NCBI GenBank assembly: GCA_017882065.1
Contig: JADGQD010000044.1
Location: 1-12,086 of the forward strand
From: Anaerolineales bacterium
GTDB taxonomy: Bacteria > Chloroflexota > Anaerolineae > Anaerolineales > Villigracilaceae
Length of the DNA: 12,086 nt
Reading direction: 5' to 3'
The notes beneath the pieces were generated by a model. That model was not told the DNA's origin. It made no database searches and was given only the letters and a program-made list of their open reading frames with translations. A program made the position numbers and the translations under genes. This document shows, one piece after another, positions 5,163 to 12,083 of this stretch (the stretch's first letter is position 1; every line of letters begins with the position of its first letter).

Positions 5163-7229
5163 ATGGCAGACGAAGAAACCAAGTCAACCTTGGAATTCCT
5201 CTACAATGTCAGCCGCGAACTGGCCTCGGCGCTGGAACTGCGCACAGTGTTACAACGCATCCTATTCCAGTCGCTCAAATACGTGGGCGGTGAACGCGCC
5301 AGCATTGTGGTACTGGACGATAACGGCAAAGCCGTTGACTCGGCCATCGTTTACGGACGCAAAATCCATGACCATACCACCCAGCAGTTGCGTGAGACCG
5401 TTGAACGCGGCCTGGCCGGGTGGGTCGTCCGCAACCGGAAGCCGGCCTGGGTGCCGGATACCAGCCGCGACGAGCGCTGGCTGCGCCGCCCGGATGATGC
5501 GCTTGACAAATCCGGGGCAAAAGCCGCCTTGTGCGTACCATTGATGGCGCGTGAGCGCCTGGTGGGCGTGCTGACGCTGGTCCACCCTGAACCGGGGGCG
5601 TACAACAAAGAACATTTCAACCTGATGCAGGCCATCGCCGACCTGTCCGGGATTGCAGTCCTGAACGCCCGTCTTTACGCCGAGAGCCAGCGCCAGGCAC
5701 GCGTCATGACCGCCCTGGCAGCCAGCGCGGCGGCCATCAACGCCAGCCTGCGCATGGACGAGGTGCTCCAGCGCATTTTGAATGAGACTATCCAGGCTTT
5801 GCAGGTGGAGACGGTCGCACTGGCGCTCGTAGAGGCCAACTGGGACCTGGTCTTCCACGCCGCCACGGGAGAGCTCAAGGAAGGGATCGTGGGGAAGCGC
5901 GTCCAGGCCGGGCAAGGCGTCATCGGGTGGGTGGCTCACGAGGGCGAAGGTGTGGTTATCCCGGCCGTGCGCGATGACAAGCGTTTCGTACCAGGCGAGC
6001 AGTTCGACGGTCTCGATGCGCACGCCATGGCGGTTGCCCCGATCTATGCCCAGGGACGCGTCATCGGCATCCTGCAAGCCATCAATCCCATCTCCGGCGT
6101 ATTCGACCCGGATGCCCTGCTGGTACTCACGGGCATCGGCAACCTGGCCGGTTCAACCATCCAGCACGCCCAGTTGTTCGAACGGCTGCAAGCAGCCCAC
6201 AAGCGTTATCGCGAGCTATTTGACGATAGCGTGGACCCCATCCTGGTCACCAGCTGGGAAGGGAAAGTCCACGAGTCCAACCGCCAGGCGGCGGTTATCA
6301 CCGAATATACCTCCAGGCAGTTGCAGGGTATGATGATTGATCAACTCCACGTTGTGACGCCCGGCGACAAAAAGATCGGCATGGAAAAGCTCAAAAGCGG
6401 GAAGATTATCAGTTACGAGGCCGTGCTGAAGAACAAGAGCGGAAGGAAGATCCCTATCCAGGTTAATGTGCGGAAAGTAGTATTTGAGGAAGCCGAATCC
6501 CTGCAATGGCTGATGCGTGATATCAGCGAACGCAAAGACTTGGATTCCCTGCGCGAAGAGCTGACTTCTATGATCTACCACGATCTGCGTTCGCCGCTGG
6601 CGAACATCATCACCAGCTTGGACGTACTTTCGACCATGTTCCCCAGCCCGGAAAACGAGACGATCCAAACGGTGACGACCATCGCCCGCCGTTCCACTGA
6701 CCGTATCCAGCGGCTGGTCAGTTCCCTGCTCGACATAAACCGTCTGGAAGCAGGCCAGACCATCGTTTCGCAACAAGCCGTGACACCCGCCTTACTTGCC
6801 GAGGACGCGATAGATGCCGTCCGCCCGATGGCAGAGAGCCGGCACCAGATGCTGACAGGCCATTTATCCGAGAAATTATCGCCCGTCTGGGTGGACGTAG
6901 ATATGATCCGCCGTGTGCTCATCAACCTTATGGAGAACGCCTCGAAATTTACAGCACCAGAAGGCAAAATCGAACTGGGGGGCAAGCAGGAAGGCGAGTG
7001 GGTGCAATTATGGGTCCAGGATAATGGTTCCGGCATCCCGTTCACCGAACAGGAACACATCTTCGAAAAATACATCCGACTCAATGGGCAGGATAATGCC
7101 AGCGGCCTGGGGGTGGGGCTGGCCTTTTGCCGGTTGGCGGTCAACGGTCACGGCGGAAAGATCTGGGTCGAAAGCGAAGTTGGCAAAGGGTCCAAATTTA
7201 TCCTGACCCTGCCGGTTGCTAAAGAATAA
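5163..7229 (+). CDS. Soluble sensor histidine kinase (GAF-GAF-PAS-HisKA-HATPase)
   Basis: This is a 688-residue two-component sensor kinase without any membrane segment or signal peptide, so it senses a cytoplasmic or diffusible cue. Domain order: GAF 1 about 20-170; a short linker helix; GAF 2 about 195-340; PAS about 345-455 closing with the WLMRDISERK coupling motif; dimerisation/phosphoacceptor domain 460-530 with H473 in YHDLRSPL; ATPase 575-686. The ATPase domain has an N-box (LINLMENASKF), a G1 box DNGSGI at 620-625 and a G2 box GLGVGL at 648-653. All kinase boxes are intact. The GAF ligand is unknown, and I see no bilin-binding cysteine motif I would trust. No response regulator lies in the window, so the kinase is an orphan here. 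ATG 5163 follows AGGGA at close spacing and lies 8 bases after thrC, suggesting co-transcription. Confidence 0.92.
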   Translation: MADEETKSTLEFLYNVSRELASALELRTVLQRILFQSLKYVGGERASIVVLDDNGKAVDSAIVYGRKIHDHTTQQLRETVERGLAGWVVRNRKPAWVPDTSRDERWLRRPDDALDKSGAKAALCVPLMARERLVGVLTLVHPEPGAYNKEHFNLMQAIADLSGIAVLNARLYAESQRQARVMTALAASAAAINASLRMDEVLQRILNETIQALQVETVALALVEANWDLVFHAATGELKEGIVGKRVQAGQGVIGWVAHEGEGVVIPAVRDDKRFVPGEQFDGLDAHAMAVAPIYAQGRVIGILQAINPISGVFDPDALLVLTGIGNLAGSTIQHAQLFERLQAAHKRYRELFDDSVDPILVTSWEGKVHESNRQAAVITEYTSRQLQGMMIDQLHVVTPGDKKIGMEKLKSGKIISYEAVLKNKSGRKIPIQVNVRKVVFEEAESLQWLMRDISERKDLDSLREELTSMIYHDLRSPLANIITSLDVLSTMFPSPENETIQTVTTIARRSTDRIQRLVSSLLDINRLEAGQTIVSQQAVTPALLAEDAIDAVRPMAESRHQMLTGHLSEKLSPVWVDVDMIRRVLINLMENASKFTAPEGKIELGGKQEGEWVQLWVQDNGSGIPFTEQEHIFEKYIRLNGQDNASGLGVGLAFCRLAVNGHGGKIWVESEVGKGSKFILTLPVAKE

Positions 7230-7249
7230 TAGCACTTTCAGGAGAAAGC

Positions 7250-8110
7250 ATGCATTCCATTGCCACTGATATTTATATTGATGACCAATACCCGGGTGCG
7301 ACACTCGGAGTGATTTATCTGCCCCACGGGCTGATCCAGATTGACGCACCGCCCTCACCAGAGGATGGGCGCGCCTGGCGCGCCGCCCTGCTGAACTTGG
7401 GAGGCGGCTCCGAACGTCTGCTCGTCAACCTCGATGCACACCCGGATCGAACCCTGGGCGCGCGGGCGATGGATTGCACCATCGTCGCACAGGAAAAGAC
7501 CGCCCACGTCTTCCGCACCCGCCCGACGACCTTCAAAGCCCAGGGCGAGGAAACCGGCGCGGACTGGGAAAGCATCCCCGGCCTGGGAAATATCCGCTGG
7601 GTGCCGCCGGAGATCACCTTCAGCCACCAAATGACCATCCACTGGGGCGAATCACCCGTCTTGTTGGAGCACCATCCCGGCCCAACCTCCGGAGCCACAT
7701 GGGTCATCCTGCCGGAAGCCAAAGTGGTTTTTGTCGGCGATGCGGTGCTCAAAAATCAGCCACCCTTCCTGGCAGGAGCAGATTTGCCCGTCTGGCTGGA
7801 TACGCTGAAGCTCTTGCTTTCTCCCGCCTACCGGAACTGGCTGGTGGTCAGCGGGCGCGGCGGAGTTGTGGCCGCCGACGTGATCCGGACCCAGAAAGAT
7901 TATCTTGACCATGTTTTTAATAAAGTCGAAAAGCTGGCCAAGAAAAAAACTGCACCGGAGGCGGTTGAAAATCTCATTACGCCTTTGTTGAATCCGTTCA
8001 AAATCCCCGCCAGTCAACTACAGAAATATACCCGGCGCCTGCGCTATGGCTTGCACCGTTATTACACCCGGCATTACCGTTCATCCGGCAGCGGAAGCGG
8101 CGAGGAGTAA
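7250..8110 (+). CDS. Metallo-beta-lactamase-fold protein with most metal ligands replaced
   Basis: The 286-residue product has the spacing of a metallo-beta-lactamase fold in about residues 10-210, followed by a lysine-rich helical C-terminus. At the usual HxHxDH motif it reads D62-A-H64-P-D66-R67; at the GH(T/S)xG motif it reads HHPGPTSG (P145 where histidine is expected); D164 in FVGDAV is kept; the last motif is SGRGG (R203) instead of a histidine. Only three of the seven expected ligands are therefore present, so normal binuclear zinc hydrolysis is unlikely. It could be a one-metal, non-catalytic or binding protein. There is no signal peptide, and the C-terminal tail is basic, then GSGSGEE. 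AGGAG lies 7 bases before the ATG. It sits 20 bases after the histidine kinase gene and 27 before asparaginase, so it is probably in the same operon. Family assignment is good; function is unknown. Confidence 0.75.
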   Translation: MHSIATDIYIDDQYPGATLGVIYLPHGLIQIDAPPSPEDGRAWRAALLNLGGGSERLLVNLDAHPDRTLGARAMDCTIVAQEKTAHVFRTRPTTFKAQGEETGADWESIPGLGNIRWVPPEITFSHQMTIHWGESPVLLEHHPGPTSGATWVILPEAKVVFVGDAVLKNQPPFLAGADLPVWLDTLKLLLSPAYRNWLVVSGRGGVVAADVIRTQKDYLDHVFNKVEKLAKKKTAPEAVENLITPLLNPFKIPASQLQKYTRRLRYGLHRYYTRHYRSSGSGSGEE

Positions 8111-8122
8111 GAATCTTGACCC

Positions 8123-8128
8123 AGAGGG
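8123..8128 (+). promoter_or_regulatory. Ribosome binding site deciding the asparaginase start
   Basis: AGAGGG ends 9 bases before ATG 8138 but directly abuts ATG 8129, which makes the second ATG the better start. Confidence 0.55.
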
Positions 8129-8137
8129 ATGCTCCGC

Positions 8138-9226
8138 ATGACAGAGTCATACCAGCCAATCTTTGAAATGACCCGGGGACGCATTGTTGAATCTATCCAT
8201 TTCGGGGCGGCGGCTGTGGTTGACTCAGGTGGCCGCTTGCTTGCCTGGCTCGGCGACCCGAAAGTATTAACATTCCTGCGCTCCAGCGCTAAACCCTTCC
8301 AGGCACTCCCGTTCATCGAGCGCGGCGGCGACCTGACCTTTCACCTGACGTCAAAAGAAGTGGCTCTCATCTGCGGGTCCCACGATGGCACCGACGAGCA
8401 CGTTGAAGTACTCAAAGGCATCCAAGCCAAAGTGGGCGTACAGGAAAGCGACCTGTTGTGCGGCTTGCATCCGCTGTCGCATGTGCCCACCGTCGAAGCG
8501 ATGCGGGCTCGCGGCGAAGTCCCCACCCCGAACCGGCACAACTGTTCCGGCAAACACACCGGGATGTTAGCCGCCGCCCGAATGCGCGGCCTGCCGATTG
8601 CAGATTACGTCAATCCCGAACACCCGGTCCAGAAGACTATCCTTGAAACGCTGGCAGAGATGTGCAGCGTCCCGGTGGAGCAGGTCGAATTGGGCATTGA
8701 CGGTTGTTCAGCCCCAAATTTTGCCGTCCCGCTCTACAATGCTGCGCTGGGCTTCGCCCGCCTGTGCGACCCGCGCGGTCTCCTGGCGGAACGCGCCACA
8801 GCCTGCCGCCGCATCACTCAGTCCATGATGGCAAACCCGCTCATGGTTGGCGGCCCGGGCCGATTCGACACGCGCCTGATGGAAATCAGCTCGGGGCGCA
8901 TGGTTGCGAAAGGTGGAGCAGAAGGGTACATGATCTTGGGCATTATGGGCGGTGTGCTGGGCGCCGAATCGCCGGGCGTTGGTATCGCCTTCAAAATCTC
9001 CGACGGCGATCTTACGATACGGAAAGCGAATGGCGAAACCTACAATCGTGTCCGCCCTGCTGTTGCGCTGGAAATCCTGCGTCAGTTGGGTTACATCAGC
9101 GAAAATGAACTGGAATCGCTGGCAACCGATTTTGGCCCGGTCAAGCCGGTGACCAACTGGCGCAAAATGGTGGTAGGAGAGGCCCGTCCTGCCTTCACCT
9201 TGCAAAGAACCGAACAGCCTGCATGA
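8138..9226 (+). CDS. L-asparaginase, Rhizobium-type (asparaginase II family)
   Basis: The enzyme hydrolyses L-asparagine to aspartate and ammonia. It belongs to the serine-lysine type typified by Rhizobium etli ReAV, not to the E. coli AnsA/AnsB fold. Counting from an ATG at 8129 (365 residues), the signature residues keep a constant +4 offset to ReAV: S52-x-x-K55 in RSSAKPFQ, S84 in GSHDG, C139 and K142 in HNCSGKHTG, C193 in DGCSAPNF. The nucleophile pair and the zinc site (Cys-Lys-Cys) are thus intact, and the length is typical. I prefer ATG 8138 (362 residues) for its ribosome site. No signal peptide is seen, so it is cytoplasmic. It follows the beta-lactamase-fold gene closely, and its last codon overlaps the nth-like gene by four bases (ATGA), indicating coupled translation. 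Confidence 0.92.
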   Translation: MTESYQPIFEMTRGRIVESIHFGAAAVVDSGGRLLAWLGDPKVLTFLRSSAKPFQALPFIERGGDLTFHLTSKEVALICGSHDGTDEHVEVLKGIQAKVGVQESDLLCGLHPLSHVPTVEAMRARGEVPTPNRHNCSGKHTGMLAAARMRGLPIADYVNPEHPVQKTILETLAEMCSVPVEQVELGIDGCSAPNFAVPLYNAALGFARLCDPRGLLAERATACRRITQSMMANPLMVGGPGRFDTRLMEISSGRMVAKGGAEGYMILGIMGGVLGAESPGVGIAFKISDGDLTIRKANGETYNRVRPAVALEILRQLGYISENELESLATDFGPVKPVTNWRKMVVGEARPAFTLQRTEQPA

Positions 9227-9903
9227 CCGATCTCGAAACACTCGCCCGGCAGGTGCACCAGCGCCTGCTGGATTTTTATGGACAGCCCACCTGGCGTAAT
9301 CCCCTGCCCCCGGTGGATGAACTCGTCTCGACCATCCTTTCCCAGAATACCAACGACGCCAACCGGGACCAGGCCTTCGAGTCGCTCCGTCAGCGTTTCC
9401 CGACCTGGGAACAGGTGCGTGACGCAGACCCCGGGTCCGTGACCGCCGCCATCCGCCCGGCGGGGCTTGCCAACCAGAAAGGGCCGCGCATCCAGCAAGT
9501 TCTGCAAGGAATTTCCGCCGAACGCGGTTTGCTTGATTTGCATTTCCTGAAAGACCTGCCGCTGGAAGAAGCGCGTGCCTGGTTGATGAAGTTCAAGGGC
9601 GTCGGCCCGAAGACGGCAGCCATCGTCCTGCTCTTTTCGCTGGGACGGCCGGCCTTCCCCGTGGATACGCACATTTACCGGGTGACGGGGCGCATCGGCC
9701 TGCGCCCGGAAAAGATGATGGTGGAGGAAGCGCACGTCCACCTGGAGAAACTTCTCCCGCCGGAAACATATTATGCTGCCCACCTGAACATTATCCGCCT
9801 GGGGCGCGAAATCTGCGCGGCCCGCAAACCCGCCTGTCAGCGCTGTCCGTTGCGGGAACTTTGTAATTATGCAAAGTTACTGGAAAATCAATCGGATGTA
9901 TAA
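9223..9903 (+). CDS. nth: Endonuclease III-like DNA glycosylase (HhH-GPD, 4Fe-4S)
   Basis: Endonuclease III-type enzymes excise oxidised pyrimidines and nick the abasic site in base-excision repair. The 226-residue protein contains the helix-hairpin-helix and GPD motif at about 120-156: catalytic lysine K130 in GVGPKTA and catalytic aspartate D148 in PVDTHIYR. The iron-sulfur loop is C198-x6-C205-x2-C208-x5-C214, the exact Nth spacing. SQNTND (40-45) replaces the more usual SxQTxD-type segment, so a divergent substrate range is possible. The start overlaps the asparaginase stop in ATGA without its own Shine-Dalgarno, implying translational coupling. The stop TAA lies inside a TATAAT that may serve the following pilin gene. 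The family is sure; the gene symbol is given by analogy. Confidence 0.88.
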   Translation: MTDLETLARQVHQRLLDFYGQPTWRNPLPPVDELVSTILSQNTNDANRDQAFESLRQRFPTWEQVRDADPGSVTAAIRPAGLANQKGPRIQQVLQGISAERGLLDLHFLKDLPLEEARAWLMKFKGVGPKTAAIVLLFSLGRPAFPVDTHIYRVTGRIGLRPEKMMVEEAHVHLEKLLPPETYYAAHLNIIRLGREICAARKPACQRCPLRELCNYAKLLENQSDV

Positions 9904-9904
9904 T
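9899..9904 (+). promoter_or_regulatory. Possible -10 element (TATAAT) for the pilin gene
   Basis: A consensus TATAAT overlaps the stop codon of the nth-like gene and lies 36 bases before ATG 9941, leaving room for a normal leader with AGGAG. The -35 side is poor (TTACTG at 9877-9882, 16-base spacer). Readthrough from the operon is the alternative. Confidence 0.4.
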
Positions 9905-9926
9905 TAAGACAATATCTTCTCAGAAA

Positions 9927-9931
9927 AGGAG
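9927..9931 (+). promoter_or_regulatory. Ribosome binding site deciding the pilin start
   Basis: AGGAG is 9 bases before ATG 9941 but only 3 bases before the in-frame ATG 9935. The second ATG is therefore the likelier start. Confidence 0.55.
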
Positions 9932-9940
9932 TTGATGGCG

Positions 9941-10096
9941 ATGCTGACCAGCATCCGCGAACATGGCCAGGGGTTGGTAGAGTATGCTTTATTATTAGTT
10001 TTGGTCTCTCTAATTGTCATTGCAGTTTTACTCATCCTCGGCCCAACCATCGGCAATTTTTTCAGCAATTTGAATAGCAAGCTGGCAAGCTACTGA
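9941..10096 (+). CDS. Flp/Fap-type pilin subunit (tight-adherence pilus)
   Basis: This small gene (51 residues; 53 if the ATG at 9935 is used) encodes a prepilin. A short basic leader MLTSIREHG is followed by QGLVEYALLLVLVSLIVIAV, which has the Flp hallmark: a prepilin-peptidase cleavage after Gly, Glu at mature +5 and Tyr at +6, and a long hydrophobic helix. The polar tail NFFSNLNSKLASY ends it. Flp pilins are cleaved by a TadV-like peptidase and assembled by the TadA ATPase into adhesive pili. None of those tad/cpa genes lies in the window. AGGAG gives a good ribosome site. A perfect 11-bp-stem terminator follows 4 bases after the stop, so the gene may form its own unit or end the thrC operon. 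The helix codons are A/T-rich, as is usual for such genes. Confidence 0.85.
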   Translation: MLTSIREHGQGLVEYALLLVLVSLIVIAVLLILGPTIGNFFSNLNSKLASY

Positions 10097-10100
10097 AAGA

Positions 10101-10134
10101 CAATCTCCCGCCAAAACAGCGGGAGATTGGTTTT
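10101..10134. terminator. Rho-independent terminator between the pilin gene and the convergent Nudix gene
   Basis: CAATCTCCCGC (10101-10111) pairs perfectly with GCGGGAGATTG (10119-10129) around CAAAACA, followed by GTTTT on the plus strand. It closes the plus-strand operon. On the minus strand the Nudix stop codon (10135-10133) lies just before the stem and TCTTTC follows it, so it may also serve the miaB-Nudix transcript weakly. Confidence 0.9.
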
Positions 10135-10564
10135 AAACCCCAAGAAGTTCAAGCAGTCCATCCGGATAGACCGGCGGTTTCCCCGGCCCGAACTCGTCTA
10201 ACCGTTTCCAGACAGCTTTGAAAGGTTGACCCAACTCATCGGCTTGGATGGTTTCTTTTTCATACAAGTTGGCATCTGACAGGCGACCATCGTAGACCAG
10301 GACAACCTCGTGCCCACGCTGGCCTTCGTAAATGAAGATATTTTCCAACATACCCACGTACCGGACCTCGGTCAGGTCTGCGGCAATCTCCTCGTGGAAC
10401 TCGCGCCGGACCGTTTCATCACCGCGTTCCCCGAACTCGATCGTCCCGCCCAGCGGACGGTAGAAGGTCTGGCCTTTCTTGCTGTCGTGCCCCTCGGCCA
10501 CCAGGATGCGATCGCCGTTACGGCAAACGCAGATGGCAATCGGGCGGATCTTTTCTTCTCTCAT
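10133..10564 (-). CDS. Nudix hydrolase (MutT-like)
   Basis: Nudix enzymes cleave nucleoside diphosphates linked to another moiety. The 143-residue protein is a single domain with the box G40-x5-E46-x7-R54-E55-F56-H57-E58-E59, which supplies the divalent-metal glutamates. The conserved glycine after the EE pair is alanine (A61), a tolerated but less common change. The N-terminus (REEKIRPIAICVCRNGDRIL) is the usual first strand. The substrate cannot be told from sequence; housekeeping of modified nucleotides or a sugar nucleotide are both possible. GAGG just before ATG 10564 is the ribosome site. The gene lies 34 bases downstream of miaB on the same strand with a palindrome between them, so the two are probably co-transcribed. 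It is convergent with the pilin gene and shares its terminator. Confidence 0.9.
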   Translation of the reverse strand: MREEKIRPIAICVCRNGDRILVAEGHDSKKGQTFYRPLGGTIEFGERGDETVRREFHEEIAADLTEVRYVGMLENIFIYEGQRGHEVVLVYDGRLSDANLYEKETIQADELGQPFKAVWKRLDEFGPGKPPVYPDGLLELLGV

Positions 10565-10574
10565 AATACCTCTT

Positions 10575-10602
10575 GTAGGGGCGACATATATGTCACCCCT
10601 AC
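10575..10602. repeat. 28-bp near-perfect palindrome with GTAGGGG ends
   Basis: GTAGGGGCGACATA (10575-10588) is mirrored by TATGTCACCCCTAC (10589-10602) with one mismatched pair. It occupies almost the whole miaB-Nudix gap, and its end supplies the miaB stop codon (TAG, 10601-10599). A matching half-end ACCCCTAC sits at 455-462. As RNA it would form a near loop-less hairpin without a U-tract, so it is more like a dispersed REP-type element than a terminator. It could still stabilise or attenuate the transcript. Confidence 0.8.
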
Positions 10603-11915
10603 GAAATTCTCGCCTGCATGGACCACGGCCCGGTCCACGTTACCGTGACGGGTAGGACTTTGCCGCGCAGGTTTTGGTCACTTTCAACAAAGACCAGCTT
10701 ATTGGTCGGCGTGCGGCCGCGCCAGCGTCCTTTGACCTTGTCTTCGAACAGCACTTCGACCTTTTGACCAAGATAATGGGCGTTGATTTCGCCGCCGATT
10801 TTCTCCTGCAAATCTTCCAGCAGACGGAAACGACGCACCTTCTCTTCTTCCGGCACATCATCGGGATAAAAGCGCTCCGAAACCGTGCCGGGCCGCGGCG
10901 AGTAGCGCGCCAGGTGCGCCACATCCAGACGCAGGTCTTCAAGGAGATGGTAGGTTTCCATGAACTGCGCTTCGGTCTCGCCGGGAAAGCCGACGATAAT
11001 ATCGGTGGCGATCGAACAGCCGGGGATGCGCTCGCGGATTTTCGTCACAATCCGGCGGTAGTCAGCTTGGGTGTAGCCTCGGCGCATTTTCTTCAGGATT
11101 TCGTCATCGCCTGCCTGGATGGGAATTTCGATATGCGGCATCACTTTGGGCAGTTCCGCCACAGTATCCATGATATCTTCGCCAAAATAATTCGGGTGAG
11201 AGGTTAGGAAGCGGATGCGTTCCAGACCTTCGACCCGGTCCAGCCTTCGCAGTAGTGCTGCCAGGTTCGGACCCTCGGGCTGATCCTTCCCGTAGCGGTC
11301 CACGATCTGACCGAGCAGGGTAATCTCTTTCACGCCCTGCGCGGCGAGTGAACCGGCTTCGGCTGCAATCTCATCCGCGGGGCGCGAATGTTCGGCCCCG
11401 CGCCGGGATGGGATGATGCAGAACGTACAGGCGTGCGAACAACCCAGCACCACAGGCAGATGCACAGAAACGGTCTTGCCGCGCTCATGCTCCGGCAGGA
11501 TAATATCGCCGTCCATAACGGAGAACCGGTCCCCGGTCGCGTGCGCTTCGAACGCCCGCGCCTCGCCCTGAGTCAAAAACGAGATGAGCGGGCCCGGGTC
11601 CGAGGGCGGGGAGAACACGTCCACGAACGGGAAGCGGGCGCGCAATTTCTCGGTATCCCGGATACCGACCAGGCAGCCCATCAGGTTGACCACCAGCCTG
11701 GGATTTTTGGTTTTTAGGGGTCGCAGGGAACTCAAACGGCCGTAAGCCTTATCCTCAGCGGACTGGCGCACAACGCAGGTGTTTAAAACAATCACATCAG
11801 CATCATCGGCTTTACCGGTAAATTCGTAGCCCAGGCGTTCAAGGACCGACCCCAGGCGTTGCGAGTCGGCCACGTTCATCTGACAGCCTTCGGTCCAAAC
11901 GTGGTATTTTTTCAT
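10599..11915 (-). CDS. miaB: tRNA-2-methylthio-N6-dimethylallyladenosine synthase MiaB
   Basis: MiaB is a radical-SAM methylthiotransferase that adds a 2-methylthio group to i6A37 of tRNAs reading UNN codons. From ATG 11915 it has 438 residues. The N-terminal UPF0004 domain carries the auxiliary-cluster cysteines C11 (TEGCQMN), C47 (LNTCVVR) and C81 (MGCLVG). The radical-SAM domain has C159-x3-C163-x2-C166 in GCSHACTFC followed by IIPSRRG and SRP. YSPRPGT and the C-terminal TRAM domain (about 375-438) follow. The YSPRPGT motif favours MiaB over RimO. A start at 11951 is possible but lies upstream of TATAAT (11930-11925), so the shorter form is preferred; it has no Shine-Dalgarno. The Nudix gene follows 34 bases downstream, and a tRNA-Ser gene lies divergently 78 bases away. 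Confidence 0.93.
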   Translation of the reverse strand: MKKYHVWTEGCQMNVADSQRLGSVLERLGYEFTGKADDADVIVLNTCVVRQSAEDKAYGRLSSLRPLKTKNPRLVVNLMGCLVGIRDTEKLRARFPFVDVFSPPSDPGPLISFLTQGEARAFEAHATGDRFSVMDGDIILPEHERGKTVSVHLPVVLGCSHACTFCIIPSRRGAEHSRPADEIAAEAGSLAAQGVKEITLLGQIVDRYGKDQPEGPNLAALLRRLDRVEGLERIRFLTSHPNYFGEDIMDTVAELPKVMPHIEIPIQAGDDEILKKMRRGYTQADYRRIVTKIRERIPGCSIATDIIVGFPGETEAQFMETYHLLEDLRLDVAHLARYSPRPGTVSERFYPDDVPEEEKVRRFRLLEDLQEKIGGEINAHYLGQKVEVLFEDKVKGRWRGRTPTNKLVFVESDQNLRGKVLPVTVTWTGPWSMQARIS

Positions 11916-11924
11916 AGCCCGGAA

Positions 11925-11933
11925 ATTATACCA
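11925..11933 (-). promoter_or_regulatory. Extended -10 promoter element of miaB, near-leaderless
   Basis: On the minus strand TGGTATAAT is a consensus extended -10. Only 9 bases separate it from ATG 11915, giving a leader of at most a few bases. No -35 hexamer is recognisable, as is common for extended -10 promoters. Confidence 0.6.
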
Positions 11934-11974
11934 AGTTTGTCTGTTATACACCTGCCTCGCAACGCCACAAGTTA

Positions 11975-11983
11975 TGGTAAAAT
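11975..11983 (+). promoter_or_regulatory. Extended -10 promoter element of tRNA-Ser
   Basis: TGGTAAAAT ends 10 bases before the mature tRNA 5' end, a normal distance for a short 5' leader processed by RNase P. It is back to back with the miaB promoter in a 78-base region. Confidence 0.55.
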
Positions 11984-11993
11984 CTTTCCGCCC

Positions 11994-12083
<90 letters not shown>

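Noticed and set aside
5262..6077. 271-codon minus-strand ORF
   Set aside because: It is a shadow of the histidine kinase GAF region, His/Gln/Asp-rich in composition, with no recognisable domain.
10575..10602. Palindrome as a miaB terminator
   Set aside because: There is no loop of normal size and no U-tract, and the Nudix gene follows immediately on the same strand.
10599..11951. Longer MiaB start at 11951
   Set aside because: It would begin upstream of the TATAAT element, and its extra 12 residues (MYNRQTWYNFRA) are not family-like; ATG 11915 gives the usual MKKYHVWTEGC beginning.
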